A stretch of 64,000 bases of DNA from Tridacna crocea (Eukaryota > Mollusca > Bivalvia > Cardiida > Cardiidae), in contig OX031059.1 in assembly GCA_943736015.1 (NCBI GenBank), positions 60,027,159 to 60,091,158 of the forward strand, read 5' to 3'. The stretch's first letter is position 1. Every line of letters starts with the position of its first letter. The notes below the pieces were generated by a model. That model searched no databases, was not told where the DNA came from, and worked only from the letters and a program-made list of their open reading frames with translations. Shown here in pieces: positions 55,076 to 64,000 of this stretch. The position numbers and the translations under genes were made by a program.

Positions 55076-55188
55076 TCATCAAGATATTTACAGTGTGGAC
55101 TAACTACACATATAAGCTTACATCAAGCTGGTCCCTGTTTCACAATCGATTTCTAAGAATAGCACAAAAATTTATTTGTATTTCAGTC

Positions 55189-55330
55189 ATGCTCCATGAA
55201 AAGGGGGGTTAAATGCAGCAGCAAAAAAAAAATTGACCAGCATCAGCAAGAGCAGTCCACACACAGACTGATATAGGTTGAAACTTTTCTGTGTTTATAA
55301 ATTTTCTACACTTTCAGGGACCATTTGACA
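55189..55330. repeat. Degraded MITE of the GACGACACTTT family
   Basis: CATGCTCCATGAAAAGGGGG, GCAGTCCACACACAGACTGA and GAAACTTTTCTGTGTTTATA recall family members at 11156 and 38855. Confidence 0.4.
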
Positions 55331-55367
55331 GTGTGATTTGGTCGGTCGTCAAGTTAACTCTTGAGTC

Positions 55368-55595
55368 TTGACCCATTACCACACAATCCCGAGTTTAACG
55401 ACTCTGTAAAAGAAGGCTTTTGATAACATTGTGGGAAAAGGAGAAAATGCTGGTAACCAACATTTTCTCCTTTTCGGACGATGTTTTCTACCCGATCCTA
55501 AACAAAAATCATCATTTAAGTTACATTTAATTTGTCATCTGCAAATCCTTTCATTTTGGACCTGTCTAAATTTTTGTTGTTTTGGAAAGATTTAA
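55368..55595 (-). mobile_element. TTAA-hairpin MITE, family A, near full length
   Basis: Left TTAA decayed to TTGA; right TTAA (55592-55595) shared with the next copy. Confidence 0.9.
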
Positions 55596-55813
55596 CCAAA
55601 CAACAAAATTTTAGACTTGTCCAAATTGAAAGCACTTGCAGGCGATAAATTAAACGTAACTCAAAAATTGAAATTTGTTTCCTGTAGGGTAGAAAACAGT
55701 GTAGGAAAAGGAGAAAATGCAAGTAACCAGCATTTTCTCCTTTTCCCACACTGTTTTCGAAAGCCTTCTACCTCAGGGTCGTAAAATCCAGGTACTGTTT
55801 GGTAAAGGGTTAA
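55592..55813 (+). mobile_element. TTAA-hairpin MITE, family A, abutting
   Basis: Joined through the shared TTAA; lacks CCCTTTA of the left TIR (TTAACCAAACAAC). Stem reads CAGTGTAGG against CCACACTG. Confidence 0.9.
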
Positions 55814-55888
55814 AAGGCTTCACTCTATCCTAATTATCTGAAGGTTTCCAGGATAAAATTTCCTGGATAAAAAGCATCATAGAGGTGT

Positions 55889-56117
55889 TGTATCCCATTA
55901 CCACACAATCCCAATTTTTAACAACCCAAAGAAAAGAAGCCTTTTGACAACACTGTGGGAAAAGAAGAAAATGCTGGTAACCAGCACTTTCTCCTTTTCC
56001 CATGTTTTCTACCCTTCCCCAATCAAATTTCATTTATTTGATTCACATTTATTTTGTCGTCTGCAAATGCTTTCAATTTGGACTAGTCCGAAATTTTGTC
56101 ATTTCGAAAGAAGTTAA
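55889..56117 (-). mobile_element. TTAA-hairpin MITE, family A, near full length
   Basis: Stem lacks ACA in the right arm (CCCATGTTTTC); left TTAA decayed. Confidence 0.9.
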
Positions 56118-56156
56118 ACTACCTTTTCCCAGAGTGTGGCTCTTTTGTTATCATCT

Positions 56157-56386
56157 TTAACTCTTTACCACACCAGAAAATTTTAGACTGGTCCAAATTG
56201 AAAGCATTTACAGACGACAACAAAAAATGTGAATCAAAAATTCAAATTTGATTTGGAAAGGGTAGAAAATATTGTGGGAAAAGGAGAAAATGCTGGTTAC
56301 CAGCATTTTCTCCTTTTCCCACAATGTTTTCTAAAAGCTTCTTTCTCAGGGGCGTCAAACATGGGGATTGTGTGATAATGGGTTAA
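56157..56386 (+). mobile_element. TTAA-hairpin MITE, family A, full length
   Basis: Both TTAA intact; stem perfect over the inner 50 bp. Confidence 0.95.
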
Positions 56387-56608
56387 AAAGTAAACCTCCT
56401 ATTCAGCTTCACTGATCATTTATTGCACAGAGTCCTAACCAAAGCTAGGAAAAGCTGTTTACTAGGAAAAAAAAAAGATTATTTTGTCTTGTGGCAGAAC
56501 ACTTAGAATACATTTTGACAAATAAAGAAACAGCTTGTGTCAAGCTACATCTATTACATAGACTGCAAATACTTTCAGTAACAAAAAGATTCAAATGTGG
56601 TCTGTGTA

Positions 56609-56825
56609 AGCCTTTGCCCAACAACAAAATTTCAGACTGATCCAAATTGAAAATATTTGCAGACGACATATAAAATATTAGTCAAAAATTGACTTTTTTA
56701 TTTTCAGCAGGGTTGAAAACATTGTGGAAAAAGGAGAAAATGCTGGTTACCAGCATTTTCTCCTTTTCCCACAATGTTTTCAAAAAGGTTTCTATCTCAG
56801 GGTCGTTAAAAGTCAGGATTGGGGT
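56609..56825 (+). mobile_element. TTAA-hairpin MITE, family A, 3' trimmed
   Basis: Stops at CAGGATTGGGG without a right TTAA; left end AAGCCTTTGCCC. Confidence 0.9.
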
Positions 56826-56826
56826 C

Positions 56827-57478
56827 ATATCACTGCCACAGCTCACATGTTAATGTATGTCCTTGCTTTCAATGGTACTCGGCTTGGGCACTTGCATATC
56901 TTGCCTAAGGTCACTCCAATCAAAAGAAACAGTGCTTCCAATGAAACTTTAACTCCAGACCTTCAGGTAACAAGTTCTAGACTTCATTACTAAGCTAAGC
57001 AAGGCCCATATTCACCAACCATTCTTGAGAATATTCTCAGTCTTATTCTCCAAGGTTTTCTACATCTGTACTCAGTCTTATTCTCCAAGGTTTTCTACAT
57101 TTGTAAGTAACACAACTTTTGATTGGCTTAAACAAATAGTCATGAAGAATAAGATAAAGAACGTTCTTAAAAATTGTTAGTGAATAAGAGCGCTGGCAGG
57201 ACCCAAAAGCAAAAATTAATCTTCGCTTATCACAAGCACTTTCTCGTTTTTTTTTTCAAAAGTGGCCCACAACAAGTCAAAATAGATTGTCTGCTACAGG
57301 TTGTGAGATCAGACACAAAATTTAGGACTTCTACTGGAGAAGAGGAAATTATCCCTGATATCTTTTCATAAAATTTTATATAAAAACAGATGTCTCTTCT
57401 CTGCTAAACATGCACCACAACAGTCTGCTTATTGTTAACAATTTCTTTCTTTTTTTAAGTTTTAACCTGCTAAATAAT
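56827..57478. other. Non-coding stretch
   Basis: Contains a tandem duplication CTCAGTCTTATTCTCCAAGG (57037-57098). A weak exon-like window at 57290-57369 (CTACAG then VRSDTKFRTSTGEEEIIPD, stop) is not supported further. Confidence 0.35.
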
Positions 57479-57664
57479 TTAACTCTTTAACAGAAGAAAT
57501 AATTTTAGACTTGTCAAAAATGAATGCTATTGCAGACGACAAATTAAATGTGACTCAAATGATGAAATTCGTTTGTGACAGGATTTGCCCCTTTTTCCAC
57601 AGTTTTTTCAGTAGCTTTCTGCTACAGGATCGTTGAAGGTCAGGATTGTGTGGTAAAGAGTTAA
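57479..57664 (+). mobile_element. TTAA-hairpin MITE, family A, left stem arm deleted
   Basis: Both TTAA intact but the left stem arm is missing (GACAGGATTTGCCCCTTTTT), giving 186 bp. Confidence 0.85.
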
Positions 57665-57714
57665 ATATAAAACTTTTTATAATATAAGCCCACATGTTGA
57701 TATTAGAAAGTTAT

Positions 57715-57943
57715 TTAAACCTTTACCACACAATCCCTACTTTTGATGCCCCTGAGAAGGAAGCCTTTTGAAAACACTGTGAGAAAAGGAGAAAATGCTG
57801 GTTACCAGCATTTTTTCCTTTTCCCACAGTGTTTTCTACCCTTCCCAGAACAACATTCAATTTTTCAGTCACCTTTAATTTGTCACCTGCAAATGCTTTC
57901 AATTTGAACCAGTCTAAAATTTTGTTGTGTGGTAAAGAGTTAA
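57715..57943 (-). mobile_element. TTAA-hairpin MITE, family A, full length
   Basis: Left end TTTAAACC; right TTAA shared with the next fragment. Stem CACTGTGAG against CCCACAGTG. Confidence 0.95.
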
Positions 57944-57993
57944 ACCTTTACCACACAATGCAGATTTTTGACGATCCTTGAAAAGAAGCCATC
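57940..57993 (-). mobile_element. TTAA-hairpin MITE, abutting fragment
   Basis: TTAAACCTTTACCACACAAT and 35 more bases only, joined through TTAA 57940-57943. Confidence 0.8.
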
Positions 57994-58058
57994 TTACAGA
58001 GTAGTCTGATCCTTATCTTCATTGTCTGCAAAAGGTCCTTGAGTTTTGCTTAGCAACC

Positions 58059-58286
58059 TTAACCCTTTCCCAAACAGCAAATTTTGGACTAGACCAAATT
58101 GAAAGCATTTTGCAGGTGAAAATAAACAGTTGCTAAAAAGATGATTTTTCTATATGATGGGGTAGAAAACATTGTGGGAAAAGGAGAAAATGCTGGTTAC
58201 CAGCATTTTCTCCTTTTCCCACAATGTTTTCAAAAGGCTTCTATTCCTGACCCATAAAAACCAGGCATTGTTTGGGAAAGGGTTAA
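58059..58286 (+). mobile_element. TTAA-hairpin MITE, full length, CCCTTTCCCAAA variant
   Basis: Same termini variant as 14588-14816 (TTAACCCTTTCCCAAAC / TTTGGGAAAGGGTTAA). Stem perfect. Confidence 0.95.
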
Positions 58287-58698
58287 CAATAGATGAAAAC
58301 ATAATTATATTGTTTACTTCAATATCTACAAATGATTCATTTGTGACATAGTAAAATAAAACATAACTAGCATGCCTAATGTTGTAAAAGCTTCTATATG
58401 CAGAGAAATCAGAAGTGCACTGGACAATTTTTACTTTACCCTTTGTAAGTTACCTATTTGTTTATATTATATTACATGTGTCTATTTTTGGAAATGTTAT
58501 GGGTAAAGAAATGTCGTAATTTAAGCTAGGGGGAATTATTTCCCCATCACAGTGAATATTTTCCTCCTGCCGAAAATCTGGAACTACTTTTTTTGAAAAT
58601 ATCGGTTATCCGATTAATTGACTTGAGATCACTAGTTTTAAAAGTGGCATTCATTGACAAAATAATCAGAGGAAATATATAATTCATTTCATCCGATT

Positions 58699-58824
58699 GT
58701 GGTTAATATGGGGAAATATTTGCCTCAAAAGGGAAAGGTCTGCGAAAATAACTTGTGCCTTACAGTACTCGTTATTTTCGCATACCTTTTCCTTTCTCTG
58801 CAAATATTTCCCCATATTAACCAC
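58699..58824. mobile_element. 126-bp hairpin MITE
   Basis: GTGGTTAATATGGGGAAATA and its inverse TATTTCCCCATATTAACCAC form arms of about 57 bp. One arm recurs at 19811-19880. Confidence 0.85.
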
Positions 58825-58825
58825 A

Positions 58826-58972
58826 CTTACAATCCTGAGGAAAAGAAGAGGACTTCTGAAAACTTCAGAAAGGGACAAAATACTGGTAACCACCATTTTC
58901 TCTTTTTCCTACAATATTTTTCAAAGCTGTTTTTCTAGTAATCATTATAACTGGGGATTGAGAAAGGCTTAA
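58826..58972 (-). mobile_element. TTAA-hairpin MITE, degraded
   Basis: ACAATCCTGAGGAAAAGAAG and GGGACAAAATACTGGTAACC keep the order; right arm short. Confidence 0.55.
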
Positions 58973-58979
58973 ATTTGAT

Positions 58980-59211
58980 TTAACCCATTACCAAACAATC
59001 CCTGATTTATACAACTCTAAGACAGAAGCCTCTAAAAAAATATCATGGGAAAAGGAGAAAATGCTGGTAACCACCATTTTCTCCTTTTCCCACAAATGTC
59101 TTTTACCATGTTGGAAACAAATTTCAATCTTTGAGTTGCATTTACTTTGTCGCCTGCAAGTGCTTTCAATTTGAACCAGTCTAAAATCATAGCACTTGGT
59201 CATGGGATTAA
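58980..59211 (-). mobile_element. TTAA-hairpin MITE, family A, full length
   Basis: Both TTAA present; outer stem eroded, inner stem good. Confidence 0.9.
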
Positions 59212-59326
59212 CACCTTTCCTCTCACAGATACCTTCCATCACAGAAAATTGAATATCTATCCAATACATATGAGAAACATTATCATTGCACATTTTTCAC
59301 CATATCTTATGGTTCACCAGTAAATG

Positions 59327-59532
59327 AATAACCCATAACCAAAACATTTGGTGTCATAATGCCATTAAGGAAGAAGGTGTATGAAAACATTGTGGGAAAA
59401 GGAGAAAATGGTGGTAATCAGCATTTTCTCTGTTTTCCATTATGTTTTCTACCATTTAAAAGACACGGTCAACTTTTGAGCTACATTTGATTTGTCCACT
59501 GACTATGCTTTCAATCTGATCACATGTAAAAT
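59327..59532 (-). mobile_element. TTAA-hairpin MITE, diverged, truncated
   Basis: AACCCATAACCAAAACATTT, stem GGGAAAAGGAGAAAATGGTG; right end replaced by the next copy. Confidence 0.75.
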
Positions 59533-59741
59533 TAAATTTTACACTGCTTCAAATTGAAAGTACTTGCAGACAACGAATTAAACATAACTCTAAAATTGAA
59601 ATTTGTATCGAGCAGGGTAGAAAACATTGAGGGAAAAGGAGAAAATGCTGGTGACCAGCATTTTCTCCTTTTTCCAAAATGTTTTCAAAAGACTTCTATC
59701 TCAGGGTTGTAAAAACTAAGGATTGTTTGGTAAAGGGTTAA
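59533..59741 (+). mobile_element. TTAA-hairpin MITE, 5' truncated
   Basis: Begins inside the long arm (CACTGCTTCAAATTGAAAG); right TTAA shared with the next copy. Confidence 0.9.
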
Positions 59742-59953
59742 CCCATTACCACACGATCCATACTTTTGACACCCCTGAGAAAGAAGCCTTAGAAAATATT
59801 GTGGGAAAAGGAGAAAATGCTGGTAACCTTTTCCCACAATAGTTTCTACCCTTCACAAAACAAATTTCAAATTTTCAGTCACTTTTACTTTGTCGTCTGC
59901 AAATGCTTTCGAGTTGGACAAACCTAAAATTTTGTTGTTTGGTAATGAGTTAA
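59738..59953 (-). mobile_element. TTAA-hairpin MITE, family A, stem-deleted, abutting
   Basis: Joined through TTAA 59738-59741. The second stem arm has lost its inner part (GGTAACCTTTTCCC). Confidence 0.95.
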
Positions 59954-60359
59954 CTTCGAGACCATTAAGGAAGATTTGTAAGATCAAAGCATGGGAGAAA
60001 TGGTGTTATCAGAGTACACACACTGCAACAAACAACTTTAAACACAAGTATATCATCGTTAAACATGGATAATAAACATCAGTCATAGTCCCATGTACAA
60101 ATATCTATGAAATAGCGGCACCAGAATGAGATGTTTCAAGAAAGTTTTCCCCTTGCCACAATATTTTCAAAAGTGAGAAAAAGCTGCAAGACAAGAAAAG
60201 CCAAATGCAAATAGGACTGTTTCAGAGAATGGCAAATAGGACTGTTTCAAAGAAAAGAAGCATTAGCAATTGAATAGTATTACAATAACGCTAGTAATTT
60301 GTAAGTATCATACAGAAAAACAAAATTATTTTGAAAAAAATTATCGTCTAAACATTCAA
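59954..60359. other. Spacer
   Basis: Short tandem duplication of AATAGGACTGTTTCA (about 60209-60254). Nothing else recognised. Confidence 0.4.
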
Positions 60360-60615
60360 CATATTTCAGTTTATTTGTATTGAAATTTATCGCCATTTTA
60401 ACAGCTAAATTTATATTATGGTAGCCAAATGCACCTACACGTCTTTCTCACACCTGGACTGACACAATTTTCTTTCTAAGCCACTGACTATTGTATTTCA
60501 TGCATTAGAGGTGAGAGGCAGAAAATTGCCTGAAAGAAGGTTTGCTGTAACCAGGTATCAAACCTGCAACCAACAGTCAGATACAGTAACCAATGGGCTA
60601 CCTGGCCAGGCAAAC
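60360..60615 (-). mobile_element. tRNA-derived SINE, family S1, copy 2
   Basis: Minus-strand head with TAGCCCATTGGTTACTG and TTGCAGGTTTGATACC; body aligned with 26818-27097 (CACAATTTTCTTTCTAAGCC). More diverged than copy 1. Confidence 0.6.
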
Positions 60616-60803
60616 ATATTTCAGACATTACATTGACTACTTCAAGTGACAGAAACGAGAAGAAAAATTTAAGGGAAAGGAAATGGGCAAATTTCTCTGA
60701 AAAGTTTTCAAAGGCTGTTTTCAACAGGGGCTGAAGATCATATTTGCATGATAACTGCAACATAATTTCTTTGGTTTAGTTTCGGTTGGTATGTGTACAA
60801 ATG

Positions 60804-61045
60804 TTAACCCTTTACCACACAATACAGAATTTTAACAATCCTGATGACAAAGTCTTAAAAACTTAGCGGGAAAAGCAAAAAATTTTGGCAATTAGTATTT
60901 TCTCCTTTCCCTACAATATTTTCTACCTTATAAAAGATTGTCATTACACTGATAGCACTTCCAACTTTATCACCTTTGGTTTCTTCTATTCCTAGTTGGC
61001 TTAAATTTTTTGTTGGCTTAAATTTTTTGCTTGGTAAAGACTTAA
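60804..61045 (-). mobile_element. TTAA-hairpin MITE, family A, diverged
   Basis: Both TTAA present; stem badly mismatched; a tandem TTGGCTTAAATTTTTTG near the right end adds length. Confidence 0.8.
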
Positions 61046-61422
61046 ACATATTCTTTTTGTTCTAGTAAAAATGTAGACATAGATTAATTTCTTAAATTTT
61101 AATAAATAAATGAGTATTTTGCCTGACAAGATGTGCCTTAAAAACTTTTCTGATTATATATTGTATAAGTTATATTCCATGAAGTAGAAGATAATGTTCT
61201 TAATAAAAAATGGTCTTTTTCAAGGAACAAAAGCAAAGCTGAGCAAGCACTGAACAATATTCAAACATCAGTTTCAATTCTATAATAAAAAGCAGCCACC
61301 TTTTTAGCTGAGACATGAGATATAAGCCAATCCAGTAACTGCCATAAAATTAAAATGACCTTTTGAACTGTTGGTCAATACAACATCTGTTTTTATGAAC
61401 TGTGATAAATTCAATAAATGAT
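61046..61422. other. Spacer
   Basis: AT-rich, nothing recognised. Confidence 0.4.
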
Positions 61423-61651
61423 TTAATTCATTAGCAAACAACAAAAGTTTAGCTTTGTCCAAATCGAAAGCATTTGCAGACGACTAAATAAGAGCGACTG
61501 AAAATTTGAAATTTCTTTTGTGAAGGGAAGAAAACATTGTGGGAAAAGGAGAAAATGCTGGTTACCAGCATTTTCTCCTTTTCACACAGTGTTTTCCATA
61601 GGCTTCTCTCTCAAGGTCGTCAAAAGTAGGGATTGTGTGGTAATGGGTTAA
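61423..61651 (+). mobile_element. TTAA-hairpin MITE, family A, full length
   Basis: Both TTAA intact; stem with two mismatches. Confidence 0.95.
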
Positions 61652-61857
61652 CATGAAGTATTTGCTTGTTTTGGACTTTTACTACTGGCTCAATATACAA
61701 TTGAAATGTTCGGCAGATTTGTTGTAGTCTGAATCTTTTTTTCTGACAAAATATCAAGCAGTTTAGAACCAAAATGAGACTACACTTACTATGCATGCTG
61801 ATTCTGACCTAGATACAGTGATTCTGATCTTGAATTAACTTTACCAGACCACAAAAT

Positions 61858-62059
61858 TTAACCCATTACCAAACGACAATATTTTAGACTGGTCCAAACT
61901 GAAAGCATTTGCAGAAGACATAATAAAGGTGACTGAAAATTTGAAATTTGTTTTGTGAAGGATAGAAAACATTGTGGGAAAAGGAGAAAATGCTGGTTAC
62001 CAAACACTTTCAATTTCGACAATGGTTAAATCTGTTAAAAGTTATAAAAGGATGTTTAA
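61858..62059 (+). mobile_element. TTAA-hairpin MITE, family A, right half replaced
   Basis: Long arm and left stem arm intact to GCTGGTTACC, then unrelated sequence to the TTAA shared with the next copy. Confidence 0.85.
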
Positions 62060-62266
62060 CCCTTTACCACACAATGACGCCTTTTAACACCCCTAAGAAA
62101 GAAGCCTTTAGAAAACATTGTGGTAACCAGCATTTTCTCCTTTTCCCACATGTGTTTCTACCCTATCAAAGCCAAAGTGCATGATTTCAGCCACTTTGAA
62201 ATTGTCATCTGCAAAATGCTTTCAATTTGGATAGGTCTAAAATTATGCTGTGTGGTAATAGGTTAA
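62056..62266 (-). mobile_element. TTAA-hairpin MITE, family A, stem-deleted, abutting
   Basis: One stem arm lost (ACATTGTGGTAACCAGC), both TTAA present, joined to the previous copy. Confidence 0.9.
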
Positions 62267-62309
62267 ACAGTAAATACAACAGTAACTTTGTGTCAGGAGG
62301 TACCGGGTC

Positions 62310-62543
62310 TTAACCTTTTACCCCATAAGGTATTTATTTCTATGGTATCTCTAATTGACCCTAAAATAACAGCAAAGATGAAACTGTTTCTTATGTGTAT
62401 ATGAAACCTCTTGATATTATAGAAAACATTGTTGCAAAAGGTAAAATTGCTCGTCACGAGCAATTTCACCTTTTGCCACCATGTTTTCCAAAGGCTCCCA
62501 CATGCAATGCGTAGAAATGAGTATCTATGGAGTAAAGGCTTAA
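62310..62543 (+). mobile_element. TTAA-hairpin MITE, subfamily B, full length
   Basis: Opposite orientation to 39056. Stem TTGCAAAAGGTAAAATTGCT against AGCAATTTCACCTTTTGCCA, tip CGTCACG. Confidence 0.95.
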
Positions 62544-62874
62544 AAAAAAAAAAGAAAAAAGAAAAACAGCTACAGGAAACAAACACAGTGCTTCGTCGGT
62601 ACTTTTGACTGTCAACCAGACAGAGCATCAGAGAGTGTCAGTATTAACATCAAACTGCTTATTTTGTGAACACAAGTTCAATAGTTCAATAGTGAGTCAG
62701 TACCTATTACTCCATACTGTGTATTCACATATAACAACAAAACAAAGATTTAATTGCTAAGAATTCCATAATTGAATAAATAAACATCTTTCTTGACAAA
62801 GGAAAAAAATTGCACCCTATTTGGACACATAAAAGAAGATAATCTAGGTACTATACTACATGATGATGAGTTTG

Positions 62875-62976
62875 CTATGAAACATTTTCTGTTAATGTGG
62901 CCTTGATATCACTAAGTAGATTGGATATTAAACTTGCGTCAGAGCTTTTACCATCCACAGTTAGCTCCCCATTCAC
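62875..62976 (-). CDS. Last exon of an unidentified gene
   Basis: Minus strand: acceptor CATTTCAG, 33 codons beginning VNGELTVDGKSSDASLISNL and ending ATLTENVS, then TAG at 62877-62875. Codon pattern and acceptor look genuine, and the peptide alternates hydrophobic and polar residues as in a folded C-terminal helix. I cannot assign a family. The rest of the gene lies to the right, beyond the window or hidden in small exons. Confidence 0.55.
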   Translation of the reverse strand: MNGELTVDGKSSDASLISNLLSDIKATLTENVS

Positions 62977-63260
62977 CTGAAATGGAACAAAAGAATGATG
63001 TACAAGGTTACACCCCAACAAAATGCCACCCATAAAACAGTTATTCCAAATCATAATCCTTTCTGCAATCCAACAATATCTGGCACTAATGAACTTTAGT
63101 CTATGCGTTCCGTGTCTACTAAGTTTCAGTCATAAATGTCCAAAAGTCTTAATCACCACCCCAGGATACTGATTATGCTCAAAATGTGTACCTTCGCATT
63201 TGCAAGCCTCATGTAAAATTGACAGTAACTATGACACACTTGTCCTTCAGATCCATTATA
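62977..63260 (-). other. Intron of the unidentified gene (likely)
   Basis: No feature recognised. No further exon could be identified with confidence. Confidence 0.35.
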
Positions 63261-63701
63261 TATGTCGTAGTCCAAACTGGAATTCAGGCAGATCCGAAAT
63301 CTGCCTAGACCAAACTGGAATTTGTCTATAACAAATCAGGATTCCAGTTTAGCTTTGCAGCTCTACAATCTGCCTAAACCAAATTTTGATAATTTCTCGT
63401 TGAATATAGGGCGTCTGCATATGAATCATCTTACTTTTAAACGTAAACCCCAAAATAAAAGAAGTTTTAGTCAGAAATTCAGAATAAATATAAATGTTGA
63501 ATGTTTTGAACACGGAGCGATTGTGGAAAAATCATATAAAATGCTTTAATTGAAAATACCTCTCAATTGTAAACATTATTAAATCAATATGTTTAAAAAA
63601 ATATTTGAAAACATTGCATTTTGATCTACACAAAATTTGAATCCTAATTTGGTCTAGGCAGATTCCGGATCTGCCTAGATTCCAATCTGGCCTACGACAT
63701 A
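63261..63701. mobile_element. 441-bp MITE with about 55-bp TIRs
   Basis: TATGTCGTAGTCCAAACTGG with CAGGCAGATCCGAAATCTGC at the left is mirrored at the right end (63645-63701). It sits in a TATATA context, so the duplication may be TA or TATA. The open frame inside (63322-63549) is not recognisable. Confidence 0.85.
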
Positions 63702-63709
63702 TATATCAA

Positions 63710-63858
63710 ATGATGGGATTTTTCTTTGATAAAGTAAAAATTATTATGGGAAAAAGAACTAAAGCTAGTTACCAGCATTTTCTCTGTTCCCTGCAATGTT
63801 TTCAAAATCCCATTTCATCCGGGTTGCTAAAACTCAGAATTGTGTAGTAAAGTGTTAA
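63710..63858 (+). mobile_element. TTAA-hairpin MITE, 5' truncated
   Basis: Stem eroded (TTATTATGGGAAAAAGAACT), right end TAGTAAAGTGTTAA. Confidence 0.7.
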
Positions 63859-64000
63859 GAAAAGGAAGCATGACAGAGTTGAAAATACACCAACATATCT
63901 GATTCATCTACAAAAATAGCACCACATGTAACCCACTCCAAAGAAAGGCTTTATAACTTTATCCTTTTGATGCTTTATGACTTTTTTAGAATTTCATCTA

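Noticed and set aside
57290-57369. Terminal exon on + strand
   Set aside because: Weak polypyrimidine tract, 23 codons and no similarity.

Overview
The window looks like repeat-choked DNA from an animal, most likely a heterodont bivalve mollusc. It has small spliced exons with GT/AG borders, an AT-rich background, and repeat styles typical of bivalves: elements with tandem cores, hairpin MITEs, and an I/Nimb-like LINE with an (ATTC)n tail. The species is an inference. There are no bacterial genes, CRISPR arrays or operons.

Host genes are sparse. (1) 10913-11066 and 13279-13428 (+) are the last two exons of a gene like alpha-1,6-fucosyltransferase (FUT8); it ends without room for an SH3 domain, and a large repeat starts about 8-15 bp after its stop codon. 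(2) Five small exons on the minus strand (48485-48344, 47608-47492, 42736-42696, 40561-40481, 38801-38729) join with matching phases into a protein like NDUFAF2, the complex I assembly factor of the NDUFA12/B17.2 family. A possible sixth exon (from 35093) reads into a transposon. (3) 62976-62875 (-) is the last exon of a gene I cannot name. A possible first exon lies at 9865-9951 (+).

Layout. 1-5200: decayed LINE with gag-like ORF1, endonuclease, RT and RNase H. 5200-13430: FUT8-like 3' region, a fossil ORF, a 605-bp direct repeat and several MITEs. 13436-19290: three contiguous copies of a 1.85-kb element whose ends are packed with TACGGA-type motifs, one inverted and two direct. 20500-38200: elements with tandem cores in three unrelated sequence families sharing one body plan (ACAAGAG start, 155-166-bp units, GACGGAC microsatellite, terminal hairpin matching the left end), probably non-autonomous Helentron-like elements. 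38-64 kb: the NDUFAF2-like gene and flanks, saturated by one MITE family.

The most striking feature is that MITE family: about 50 copies, intact copies 229 bp including both TTAA sites, each with a 67-bp near-perfect internal palindrome. Sequence subfamilies differ by changes in one stem arm that are matched in the other arm. Copies are often joined end to end sharing a single TTAA. In one NDUFAF2-like intron they make up about 70 % of the sequence.
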